Assembly (NCBI RefSeq): GCF_900111555.1 | Contig: NZ_FOHZ01000010.1 | Location: 62,001 to 126,000, forward strand | DNA length: 64,000 nucleotides | Direction: 5' to 3' | Source: Marinobacter segnicrescens | GTDB lineage: Bacteria > Pseudomonadota > Gammaproteobacteria > Pseudomonadales > Oleiphilaceae | Part shown: in pieces, positions 8,423 to 16,034 of the stretch | Numbering within the stretch: the first letter of the stretch is position 1 | Layout: each line of letters starts with the position of its first letter | The notes under the pieces: generated by a model | Database searches by the model: none | What the model was told of the DNA's origin: nothing | Seen by the model: the letters and a program-made list of their open reading frames with translations, nothing else | Translations under genes and position numbers: made by a program

Positions 8423-9505
8423 TCACAGGGGCTGCAGCACCTCCTGCACCCGCCCCGAATCCATCAGTTCGAGAAACTCCTCCCCCAGTCGTTCGCTGCG
8501 GGCGATGGCGGTACGCCAGGTGCGCTCCCTGCCGGCATCATCACCTGCGTAGCGCTCGAAGTCCTTCCGGTCCGGGAGCTTCTTGTCAGGCAGGGAGTCC
8601 AGGTAAGCCCGGGACGGGGCCACCAGCACCACATCCTGCAGCCGACCGGCGTCTCCCCGGCGCCAGGGTAACGTCTTGTCGAACCAGCCGGGCACGACCT
8701 TGTCGGTGAAATGGGGATACAGCACCACGCCAGGTTGCTGATAGGGCAGGTCCAGGTGATAGTCCAACAGGCCACCATCACGGTACACGCCTTGCGGCGC
8801 GCCAGGAATATTGCGCACACCGGACATTACCAGGGGAATGGAGGCCGAGGCCAGAAGCGCCGGGATGAGGTTCTCACGGGTAAGCGGAACCTGGTGGCTC
8901 GGGAAGTCCACCAGCTTGGCCAGGGGCGCCGGCAAGCGCCGGTCATGGATAATGCCGCGCTCAAAGAACCGCCCGAGGTGACGGCGGCTGACCATATTGG
9001 CGCTGATAGCCTTCATCAGTCCCAGCCCGAGCCTGCCCCGGGTGTCATCCTCCAGGCCGGCGAGGCTGCGAACCACCACGATGCTGAGCCTGTACCAGGG
9101 GTGCTCCAGGATCGCCTGCTCGCGTCCACCAATAAGCTCTTCCAGGAACAGTGTACTTTTACGGGTGACCTCCGCCGGGCTGACGCCCTTCGAGAAGCGC
9201 TGACAGGTATAGAGTTCGGCCAGCTTCGCCAGCTGGGCAGCAGGGTCGTCGGATGACGCAACCGCTGCAAAGCGCCAGCTGCCGATGGAGGAGCCGATGA
9301 GGGACCGTTCCTGGGGGGCCCGTGCCAACCATACCCCGAAGATGGCCCGATCCAGGCCAGACAGGCCGAGAGCCTTGGGACCACCAGCAGCGCCGGGGAT
9401 CACGTGAACGTCTTCCGGGCGCAGCCCCTGCTCCCGAACGCGCTCCAGCGCCCGGCGCCCCGCACGGACAATGAGTGCCGGCGGACGGGTATGAATGGCT
9501 GGCAT
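8423..9505 (-). CDS. Patatin-like phospholipase family protein
   Basis: Predicted serine acyl hydrolase of the patatin family, 360 residues. The nucleophile motif GXSXG appears as GSSIG (Ser in SLIGSSIGSW), the oxyanion glycine-rich loop as PGAAGGPKALG, and the catalytic Asp as DGG in YRDGGLLDYH. There is no signal peptide or membrane helix, so the site is probably cytoplasmic. ATG 9505 is supported by AGGGAGG eight bases upstream; an upstream in-frame start lacks this. The gene converges on the PAS sensor gene, 14 bp apart. The substrate cannot be read from sequence. Confidence 0.85.
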   Translation of the reverse strand: MPAIHTRPPALIVRAGRRALERVREQGLRPEDVHVIPGAAGGPKALGLSGLDRAIFGVWLARAPQERSLIGSSIGSWRFAAVASSDDPAAQLAKLAELYTCQRFSKGVSPAEVTRKSTLFLEELIGGREQAILEHPWYRLSIVVVRSLAGLEDDTRGRLGLGLMKAISANMVSRRHLGRFFERGIIHDRRLPAPLAKLVDFPSHQVPLTRENLIPALLASASIPLVMSGVRNIPGAPQGVYRDGGLLDYHLDLPYQQPGVVLYPHFTDKVVPGWFDKTLPWRRGDAGRLQDVVLVAPSRAYLDSLPDKKLPDRKDFERYAGDDAGRERTWRTAIARSERLGEEFLELMDSGRVQEVLQPL

Positions 9506-9786
9506 GATGGTAACCTCCCTGGTCTGTCGAGCCCGATCCGTCGTTAGCTGACGGGGTGATAAACGCGGAGTCAAACGCCCGTTTACCTGGATGAGCGCGA
9601 GTTTATCGAACTCCGGCGGGCTCCGCCATTATTGCGCTCGCCCGGCAATGCCACGTCCCGTTATGCCGCCAATGTGCGACGCGGGCATGGTCCCTTCGGC
9701 TACCGCTGTCGTATAGGATACTGTTCACGGCCAACTTGCCTTACAATGGCCGGTTTAGCCATGCCCTACCGCAGACGGAACCTATC
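9506..9786. other. Noncoding divergent region between phospholipase gene and folE
   Basis: About 280 bp between two divergent genes. It must hold both promoters. A TACAAT hexamer at 9742-9747 could be a -10 element for folE, but no good -35 is visible. A small hairpin GGCGG-GCT-CCGCC lies near 9615. No convincing gene or operator was recognised. Confidence 0.4.
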
Positions 9787-10356
9787 ATGACCGACGTTCT
9801 CGACTCCCTTTCCGCCAACTATCGCGCCATCCTTGAAGGCCTTGGTGAAGACCCTGACCGCGAGGGCCTCCGGGATACCCCAACCCGTGCCGCGAAGGCC
9901 ATGCAATTCCTGACCCATGGCTATAACCAGAACCTCGATGACCTGGTTAATGGTGCAGTCTTCGAGTCGGCCATGGACGAGATGGTTGTGGTCAAGGACA
10001 TCGAACTCTACAGCCTGTGCGAACACCATGTGCTGCCATTTATTGGCAAGTGCCACATTGCCTATATTCCCGATGGCAAGGTGCTGGGGCTGTCCAAGTT
10101 CGCCCGTATCGTGGACATGTACGCCCGCCGGCTGCAGATCCAGGAAAACCTGACCCGGGAAATTGCGGAAGCCGTGGAGCAGGTCACCCAAGCCGCCGGG
10201 GTTGCCGTGGTGATCGAGGCACGCCACATGTGCATGATGATGCGGGGCGTTGAAAAGCAGAACTCGGTGATGAAAACTTCCATGATGCTGGGCGGGTTCC
10301 GCAAGAACCAGGCGACCCGTACCGAGTTCCTGCAACTGGTCAGCGGTCGCGACTGA
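9787..10356 (+). CDS. folE: GTP cyclohydrolase I
   Basis: Zinc enzyme that converts GTP to 7,8-dihydroneopterin triphosphate, the first step of folate and other pterins; 189 residues. The zinc and catalytic motifs are present: [16 protein letters not shown] and [16 protein letters not shown]. The start matches family length (an upstream in-frame ATG would add 17 unsupported residues). It is followed after 4 bp by a FolM-like reductase, an arrangement found in Pseudomonas-type genomes where these genes make tetrahydromonapterin; no folX is seen here. Confidence 0.95.
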   Translation: MTDVLDSLSANYRAILEGLGEDPDREGLRDTPTRAAKAMQFLTHGYNQNLDDLVNGAVFESAMDEMVVVKDIELYSLCEHHVLPFIGKCHIAYIPDGKVLGLSKFARIVDMYARRLQIQENLTREIAEAVEQVTQAAGVAVVIEARHMCMMMRGVEKQNSVMKTSMMLGGFRKNQATRTEFLQLVSGRD

Positions 10357-10360
10357 CGCC

Positions 10361-11086
10361 ATGGCAAACCCCGTCGCCGTTGTTACTGGTGCTGGCCGCC
10401 GCCTGGGGTTCGAGGCCAGCATGGCCTTGCTGGAGCGCGGCTACAGGGTATTTGCCCTGTACCGCAGTAAAACCGATGACCTCCTGCAGCTTGCGGACCG
10501 GGGCGCCATCACCCTGAAGGCAGACCTGGCTGATCCCGATAGCCTGGATCGTGCCATAGCCAACATTCTGCAACAGAGCGAAGCGGTTCACCTGCTGGTC
10601 AACAACGCCTCGGAATTCACCGCAGACGAAGCGGATCAGCAGGCCCTCGCCCGTCAGGCAAGCCGGCTGTTTCAGGTCAACAGCGTCGCTCCCATGATAC
10701 TGATGGCCGGGCTGGCCGGCGCCCTACGCCAAGGCTGCAGCGACAACAGCGCTCCCACCCTGGTAATCAATATCACCGACATATTTGTGGAAAAGCCCAA
10801 CCCGAAATTTGCGGCCTACTGCGCCAGCAAAGCGGCCCTGAGCAACCTGACCCTGAGCTATGCCCGCATGCTGGCGCCGGAAGTAAGGGTTAACGCCATA
10901 ATGCCAGGACCGGTCCGCTTCCTGCCGGACCATACCGCCGAGGACCAGGCCCGGGTACTGTCAGAAACCCTGCTAGCCCGGGAGGGGGGATTTGACTGTG
11001 TGGTCCAGCAAATTCTTGCCCTGCTGGACAATCACTTCATGACCGGTGCCCTGATTCCAGTGGACGGTGGCCGGCGCCTGGCCTAG
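10361..11086 (+). CDS. folM: FolM-like dihydromonapterin/dihydrofolate reductase (SDR)
   Basis: Short-chain dehydrogenase, 241 residues, with the pteridine-reductase form of the cofactor loop (TGAGRRLG instead of TGxxxGIG), NNAS, and the catalytic YCASK. Such proteins reduce dihydromonapterin or dihydrofolate with NADPH. The location 4 bp behind folE strongly supports this role. The 3' end overlaps the convergent folK gene by 114 bp, so the last ~37 codons are antisense to the folK tail. Confidence 0.88.
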   Translation: MANPVAVVTGAGRRLGFEASMALLERGYRVFALYRSKTDDLLQLADRGAITLKADLADPDSLDRAIANILQQSEAVHLLVNNASEFTADEADQQALARQASRLFQVNSVAPMILMAGLAGALRQGCSDNSAPTLVINITDIFVEKPNPKFAAYCASKAALSNLTLSYARMLAPEVRVNAIMPGPVRFLPDHTAEDQARVLSETLLAREGGFDCVVQQILALLDNHFMTGALIPVDGGRRLA

Positions 11087-11494
11087 GGGCTGGCCGTCAA
11101 GGAGAAGCGCCACACCCGCTACCGGATCCCCTCGCAGAAGCTGCCTGAAATAGTCTTCGGTAACGTTTTCACCGTCAAATACCGGCACGCTGTGGATTTG
11201 CAGGATATCCACATCAATCGGCCGGTCCCGGATGCTACTCAGGGGATCGGCCCGGTCCCGCCCCAGCTCTGTCTCCAGTGCATTAAGCAAGGTTTTGACC
11301 TCGGCCCGGGCCAGGTCGGACTCAAACACCGCCAGCGCATTCAGGAAGGGATGGTCGGACGCCATGCCCTGGGGCAACGTACGGATAACCGGCGACAGGG
11401 CAACCGCCCCGAACCGTGAAGCCAGCCTCGCCACCGCCCTCGGCAGATTTTGTTCGGGCGCAATATTGCTGCCCAGGCCACAGAGATACCACAT
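10973..11494 (-). CDS. folK: 6-hydroxymethyl-7,8-dihydropterin pyrophosphokinase
   Basis: HPPK of folate synthesis, transferring pyrophosphate from ATP to hydroxymethyl-dihydropterin; 173 residues. The family N-terminus is clear (MWYLCGLGSNI), as is the signature RPIDVDIL carrying the paired acidic metal ligands. ATG 11494 starts the core fold directly. The reading frame runs 114 bp past the folM stop on the other strand, giving a C-terminal tail of about 38 residues antisense to folM. It lies opposite to folE-folM, so it is not in their transcript, but the clustering suggests a local pterin set. Confidence 0.87.
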   Translation of the reverse strand: MWYLCGLGSNIAPEQNLPRAVARLASRFGAVALSPVIRTLPQGMASDHPFLNALAVFESDLARAEVKTLLNALETELGRDRADPLSSIRDRPIDVDILQIHSVPVFDGENVTEDYFRQLLRGDPVAGVALLLDGQPLGQAPATVHWNQGTGHEVIVQQGKNLLDHTVKSPLPG

Positions 11495-11673
11495 ACCGGT
11501 TACCCGACTGAATGAACCAAGCGAGAGCCGCATTCAGGGCTCCATCACAGCATCATACGGATTTATCGATGCTATGGCCCAGCTTGAGACTGCTTTGGGC
11601 GCCGGCTCCTAGGCATTCTGACAGTCAGACGTTAGTATGACGCGCTACACCAGACTATCAGGAGATCGCAGGC

Positions 11674-12105
11674 ATGCCCGTTCAACACCCGGAGGAAATA
11701 CGCAGGATCCTGAGCGAGGTACGCACCATCGCCCTGGTCGGCGCCAGCGAGAAACCCCAGCGCCCCAGCCACGAAGTCATGGCCTACCTGCAGGGCCGTG
11801 GTTACCGCGTGATTCCGGTAAACCCGAAGCTGGCCGGACAGACACTGCTGGGAGAAACGGTCTACCCGGACCTGGCCAGTCTGCCGGTAGCCGTGGACAT
11901 GGCGGAGCTGTTCCTCGCATCCGAGCGGACCGGTCCGGTGATGGACGCTGCAGTGGCCCAGAACATCCCGGTGATCTGGCTCCAGATCGGAGTAATCAAC
12001 GAGGAAGCTGCAGCGAAGGCTGAGGCCGCAGGCGCCCGGGTGGTCATGGACCGCTGTCCCAAACAGGAAATCCCCCGGCTGGGAATTCCGCCGGTAGCAG
12101 CCTGA
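11674..12105 (+). CDS. CoA-binding domain protein, YccU type
   Basis: A 143-residue Rossmann-type CoA-binding protein of the YccU family. The N-terminus [19 protein letters not shown] and the segments YRVIPVNPK and VIWLQIGV are typical. These proteins consist only of the nucleotide-binding domain also found in succinyl-CoA synthetase alpha subunits. The function is unknown; a regulatory or CoA-storage role has been proposed for the family but cannot be seen here. AGGAG nine bases upstream supports the ATG at 11674. Confidence 0.85.
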   Translation: MPVQHPEEIRRILSEVRTIALVGASEKPQRPSHEVMAYLQGRGYRVIPVNPKLAGQTLLGETVYPDLASLPVAVDMAELFLASERTGPVMDAAVAQNIPVIWLQIGVINEEAAAKAEAAGARVVMDRCPKQEIPRLGIPPVAA

Positions 12106-12362
12106 CGTTTGGTGAACAGTGCCCTGGTTCCCATTAACGAAAAGTATTAAAGATCCGGAAGCCAAGGCCGTTTACACTAGCTGTAACCAGAAATTATTTT
12201 GATAATGAACTTCCGGCCCTGCCTGGCCATTGGCCAGCATTACCGGACCATAATAATAACTAAGCCATCGCCCGGGGTGCTCGCGGGTATTCCTGTATCA
12301 TCTCTGTCCCTCAGAGAGGCCTGGAATCCCCGAGGCTCCCTGACCTCGCGCCGGAGCCGTGT

Positions 12363-14624
12363 GTGCCGCTGAGACGTCCCATATCTGTCGTTCTGTTACG
12401 CCAGCTGATGAAGCCGGTTTTTCCGGCCATCGTGTTACTGACGTTTCTGGTCATGGCGGCGGGGCTTAAAATCGGGTTGGACACCGAGGAGAACACCCAG
12501 ATCCGCCAGACCCTGGCCCAGGACACCGAGGCCCTGGCGAGCAGGCTTGAACAGGACTTCCTCAACCATGTAATCGCGCTGCGGCGCATGGCCAGCCGGC
12601 TGGAAGTACAGCCGGACCTCCCGCAAGCCGTCTGGCGTGAGGATGCCCGTCAATATCTCCAGGATTTCCAAACCTTCCAGGCCATCGAGTGGATCGACCG
12701 CAACCTGGTTATTCATTGGGTAGAGCCCATGGCTGGCAACGAAGCGGCGCTGGGTTACAACGCCGGCTTCAACCCCGAGCGCCGCCGGGAGCTGAAACGC
12801 GCTCAAAAGGAAGGGAGCCTGAATATTTCCGGAGTCATCCGCCTGACCCAGGGCGGGCCCGGGTTGGTGGTCTATGCTCCAGTGGGGGCCGGAGACGCCA
12901 ACAACGGCTTCATAGCCGGTGTATTTCGTATGGAACGCCTGGCGGATGCCCTAATCCTGCCCCGCATCCGCGGCAACTTCAGCGTCGAGTTGCTGGAAGA
13001 CGACCAGATTGCTTTCAGCCTTCCCGCGACCTGGCCGGCACAGACAGAGTTCAGCCACACGACAGCAACCAACCTGCCCTCGGTTGAATGGAAGCTGCAG
13101 GTCAAACCAACCGCCGAATGGATCCAGCGCTATCGCAGCCCCTGGCCCTGGGTGACGTTCATCAGCATGTTTACCCTGGGAGTGCTGGGGTCCCTGACCA
13201 TCCTGCTGGTCCAGCAGATTTTCAAACGTAACCAGGCACTGCTGCGTACCCGGCAGGAACTGGAAGAAGAAATCGACCAGCGTGTCGCCATCCAGCAGGA
13301 CCTGGCCCGGCTGGAGTCCACGGATACCCTCACCGGCCTGGCGAACCGTCGCTTCTTCATGGAAGACCTGCAGCACACCCTGAGCCAGGCTGACCGCCAG
13401 CTGCGACAGGTGGCCCTGGTCATGATGGACCTGGACCGGTTCCAGATGCTCAACGACTCCCTGGGCCACCACTTTGGCGACGAGCTGCTGGCCCAGGTCT
13501 CCGCACGCCTGGACGCCCTGAGCAATGAGCGCGTCATGGTCGGTTACTCCGGCGGGGACGAGTTCATGGTGTGCCAGCAGCATGTGGACGATATCGACGA
13601 CGTGATTCACCTGCTTGGCCTGCTCAAGGGATGCTTTTCCGAGCCCTTCGAGGTGCATGGCCAGAGCCATCACGTCACCGCCACCATGGGGGTTGCTGTC
13701 TACCCACAGAGCGGCCTGGATGCGGACACCCTGCTGCGTAACGCCGACATTGCCCTGTACCGAGCCAAGGAGCAGGGCCGTAACACCTACCAGTTCTACA
13801 CCGAGGGCATGCAGGAGCGGGAAGTACGGCGCCTGGAGCTGGACAAGGACCTGAGCGAAGCCCTGGCGCGGAACGAATTCGAACTCTACTACCAGCCCCA
13901 GCTGGACCTGGCTACTTCAGAAGCGATCAGCGTGGAAGCCCTGATCCGCTGGAACCATCCAAAGCGGGGCCTGGTTCCGCCCATCGACTTCATACCACTG
14001 GCGGAGGAAAGCGGTCGCATTACCGAGATAGGCCGCTGGGTCATCCGGGCGGCCTGCCAGCAACTGCGAAAATGGCAGGGAACCTCACTTGCGAAGCTGG
14101 GTATTGCGATCAATCTGTCCGGTCGCGAACTGGCAGAGGCCGACCTGCCGGATTTCCTGGCCGCCTGTTTCCGGGAATACGGTGTCGAACCGGGCCGACT
14201 GGAAATCGAGCTGACGGAAGAGTCTTTCATCGCCAATATCGAGCACAACCACAAGCAGCTGCGACGTATCAGCAAGCTGGGCGTGAAGCTCGCCATCGAT
14301 GATTTCGGAGTTGGCTATTCGTCCCTGGGTTATCTCCGCGACTTTACGGTGGACCAGCTGAAGATTGATCGTTCCTTCATCACCGATGTCACCCGGCGCC
14401 ACGATGACGCGGTGATTACCCGCGCCGTGATCAACCTGGCCCACAACCTGGGTATACGGGTAGTGGCTGAAGGCGTCGAAACCGAGGACCAGCTCCGCTT
14501 CCTGAGACAGAACCATTGCGACCTGGCCCAGGGCTATCTGATGAGCCGTCCGGTACCGGCCAGGGAGCTGCCCCGACTGATCGAAAGCGGGGTGTTACCC
14601 GTATCCCTCCAGGAACCCCACTGA
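12363..14624 (+). CDS. Membrane GGDEF-EAL protein with periplasmic CHASE-like sensor
   Basis: Cyclic-di-GMP enzyme of 753 residues. An N-terminal membrane helix (about 18-38), a periplasmic sensor that looks like CHASE (IEWIDRNLVIHWVEP, VVYAPV), a second helix (about 260-282), a coiled coil, then GGDEF (intact at 397-401) and EAL (525-527) domains. The EAL part keeps VEALIRW, DDFGVGYSS and AEGVETEDQ, so phosphodiesterase activity is plausible; the GGDEF part lacks an RxxD inhibitory site. The start is GTG at 12363; ATG at 12408 is an alternative. The 257 bp upstream are noncoding and contain the palindrome CTGGCCATTGGCCAG at 12223-12237. Confidence 0.88.
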   Translation: MPLRRPISVVLLRQLMKPVFPAIVLLTFLVMAAGLKIGLDTEENTQIRQTLAQDTEALASRLEQDFLNHVIALRRMASRLEVQPDLPQAVWREDARQYLQDFQTFQAIEWIDRNLVIHWVEPMAGNEAALGYNAGFNPERRRELKRAQKEGSLNISGVIRLTQGGPGLVVYAPVGAGDANNGFIAGVFRMERLADALILPRIRGNFSVELLEDDQIAFSLPATWPAQTEFSHTTATNLPSVEWKLQVKPTAEWIQRYRSPWPWVTFISMFTLGVLGSLTILLVQQIFKRNQALLRTRQELEEEIDQRVAIQQDLARLESTDTLTGLANRRFFMEDLQHTLSQADRQLRQVALVMMDLDRFQMLNDSLGHHFGDELLAQVSARLDALSNERVMVGYSGGDEFMVCQQHVDDIDDVIHLLGLLKGCFSEPFEVHGQSHHVTATMGVAVYPQSGLDADTLLRNADIALYRAKEQGRNTYQFYTEGMQEREVRRLELDKDLSEALARNEFELYYQPQLDLATSEAISVEALIRWNHPKRGLVPPIDFIPLAEESGRITEIGRWVIRAACQQLRKWQGTSLAKLGIAINLSGRELAEADLPDFLAACFREYGVEPGRLEIELTEESFIANIEHNHKQLRRISKLGVKLAIDDFGVGYSSLGYLRDFTVDQLKIDRSFITDVTRRHDDAVITRAVINLAHNLGIRVVAEGVETEDQLRFLRQNHCDLAQGYLMSRPVPARELPRLIESGVLPVSLQEPH

Positions 14625-14707
14625 ATCCGGCACCAAGAGAGTCTCTCGGGAGCCGATCGTGTTAGGATTCAGGCTGAATCTCCCGCATTTCTGGCAAACA
14701 GGATCCC

Positions 14708-15019
14708 ATGGCAAGCTATCTGACGCCCGAACAGAACCAGCGCCTGCGGCGTTGGGAAGCCGCTAACAAGGGCTATTTCATTTTCGCCTTCGCGGCGCTG
14801 ATTATCCTGCTGGTGTTCAGCAGTCAGCTTGGGCTATCCAGCGGTGATAGCTGGGGCCCTCTGGGCGCGTTGATTGCCCTTCTGGTTATTCCCATCATCG
14901 TCCTGCAGTTGCAGCTGAAGTGCCCGGCCTGTGGGCAGCCCATCGGCTGGCAGGCCAAGTTGATGGCGCCGGATCAGTGTCGGCACTGTGGGGTGTTTCT
15001 CCGGTCTCGTTCTGACTGA
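14708..15019 (+). CDS. Small membrane protein with C-terminal zinc ribbon
   Basis: Hypothetical protein of 103 residues. Two hydrophobic helices (about 24-42 and 53-70) are followed by CPAC and CRHC, a four-cysteine arrangement that would bind zinc in the cytoplasm. No named family is recognised. The TTG or CTG alternatives upstream are not needed; ATG 14708 follows CAGGATCC. The first structured repeat begins 41 bp after its stop and may serve as its transcription terminator. Confidence 0.65.
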   Translation: MASYLTPEQNQRLRRWEAANKGYFIFAFAALIILLVFSSQLGLSSGDSWGPLGALIALLVIPIIVLQLQLKCPACGQPIGWQAKLMAPDQCRHCGVFLRSRSD

Positions 15020-15060
15020 TGGTTGTTTTCACCAAGCCTGCTGAGTTTTGGCGCCTGGCT

Positions 15061-15166
15061 CTGGGGCGCCCCGGGGATTTTTCCACCGCAATTCACGGTC
15101 CATCCGTGGACCGGCCTTGCTCCGCGCCATCCATGGCGCTGTTCCAAAATCCCCGGGCCACCCCAG
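15061..15166 (-). repeat. Structured repeat, copy 1 (core on minus strand)
   Basis: About 106 bp. The outer arms 15061-15081 and 15146-15166 pair over 18 of 21 positions (CTGGGG and CCCGGGGATTTT blocks, with a 3-nt internal mismatch). Read on the minus strand, the enclosed core holds hairpin 1 (GCGCCATGGATGGCGC), the link GGAGCAAGGC, hairpin 2 (CGGTCC-ACGGAT-GGACCG) and the tail TGAATTGCGG. The core is almost identical to copy 2 and close to copy 3, while the outer arms are different. It lies 41 bp after a gene stop. No transposase is present. Confidence 0.88.
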
Positions 15167-15344
15167 ATCCGTCAGACTAATGAGCAATCCTCCAACAGCA
15201 CTACAACACAATCGGATTGATCAACCTTCTCCGTAACTTGCCTCCTGAAATGCCCTTTAATGCCTCTGTGAATGGCGGCTGAACAATAACCATCCCGGCT
15301 TACAGGCCCCGCAAAAAATCGGCGTTAACTGCATCTGCTCATAG

Positions 15345-15458
15345 GTCTGGGGGTGGGTGGGGGTATTACGCAGCAGCGCCATGGATGGCGCGGAGCAAGG
15401 CCGGTCCACGGACGGACCGTGAATTGCGGCGGAGTAATACCCCCACCCACCCCCGGAC
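15345..15458 (+). repeat. Structured repeat, copy 2 (core on plus strand)
   Basis: About 114 bp. Outer arms of 25 nt, 15345-15369 and 15434-15458, are complementary at 24 positions plus one possible G-U pair; they are G-rich on the left and C-rich on the right (GGGTGGGTGGGGGTATTAC and its complement). The 64-bp core matches copy 1 except for a few bases. It is inverted relative to copy 1, 178 bp away. The stretch 15167-15344 between them shows no gene or other motif. Copy 2 ends 66 bp before the merR promoter. Confidence 0.9.
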
Positions 15459-15524
15459 CCGCCCGCGAAAAAGAGTCCCGTACACCCCAGCCGGAATCAA
15501 AAACCAACAACAACGCACAAAGCC

Positions 15525-15556
15525 TTGACCTATGAGCAACTCACAGGTTCTAGTCT
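15525..15556 (+). promoter_or_regulatory. MerR-type promoter of the copper operon
   Basis: A -35 TTGACC (15525-15530) and a -10 TAGTCT (15551-15556) are separated by 20 bp, longer than the usual 17. The spacer carries the imperfect dyad ACCTaTGAGcaaCTCAcAGGT (15528-15548). An overlong spacer filled by a dyad is the hallmark of MerR-family activator promoters, where the regulator untwists DNA when metal binds. It lies 34 bp before the merR ATG, predicting autoregulation and control of copA and its followers. Confidence 0.8.
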
Positions 15557-15590
15557 AGGCTCGTATGAAGCACAGATGGGACTAACCCCA

Positions 15591-16034
15591 ATGAAAGTAA
15601 GCGAACTGGCAAAGGCGGCAAAGGTAAAACCGGACACGGTCCGGTTCTACACTCGGGAGGGCCTGTTAAACCCGACCCGCAACCCGGACAACAACTACCA
15701 GCAGTATGACGCCGAAGACCTGCGACGATTGCGGTTTGCCCGCAAGGCGCGGCAGCTGGGGTTCTCGCTGCCGGAGATTCGCTCCATCCTGGAGCAGGCG
15801 GATGACCACCACTCACCCTGCCCCATGGTCCGCGAAGTGTTCGAGGACCGACTCGCCCAGGTGGAGAAAGAGATCGAACAGCTGCAGCAGTTGCGGGAAC
15901 GCATGCAGAGCGCCCTCACTGCCTGGCAGGCAATGCCGGACGGCACACCCGACGGCCACACCATCTGCCGGCTGATCGAACACTGGGACAACGACACCCC
16001 ATCCAGGCCCGAGGAGGACCGCCACCATGGCTGA
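15591..16034 (+). CDS. MerR-family metal-responsive regulator (CueR-like)
   Basis: Transcriptional activator of 147 residues. The N-terminal winged helix is typical ([48 protein letters not shown]), followed by a dimerisation coiled coil. Candidate metal ligands are Cys in HHSPCPM and in [10 protein letters not shown]. Position directly before copA, with an 8-bp overlap, points to copper or silver sensing, although the cysteine layout is not the textbook CueR one and a cadmium/lead-type specificity cannot be excluded. The start at 15591 removes 22 unsupported upstream codons that would cover the operator. Confidence 0.85.
   Translation: MKVSELAKAAKVKPDTVRFYTREGLLNPTRNPDNNYQQYDAEDLRRLRFARKARQLGFSLPEIRSILEQADDHHSPCPMVREVFEDRLAQVEKEIEQLQQLRERMQSALTAWQAMPDGTPDGHTICRLIEHWDNDTPSRPEEDRHHG

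Noticed and set aside
15345-15369. Possible G-quadruplex in the left arm of repeat copy 2.
   Set aside because: There are only three G-runs unless one is split, and the perfect complementary arm makes a duplex stem the simpler explanation.
15023-15535. Several 60-65 codon open frames across repeats 1 and 2.
   Set aside because: Their peptides are translations of the repeat core and appear on both strands; no ribosome-binding site or conserved domain was seen.
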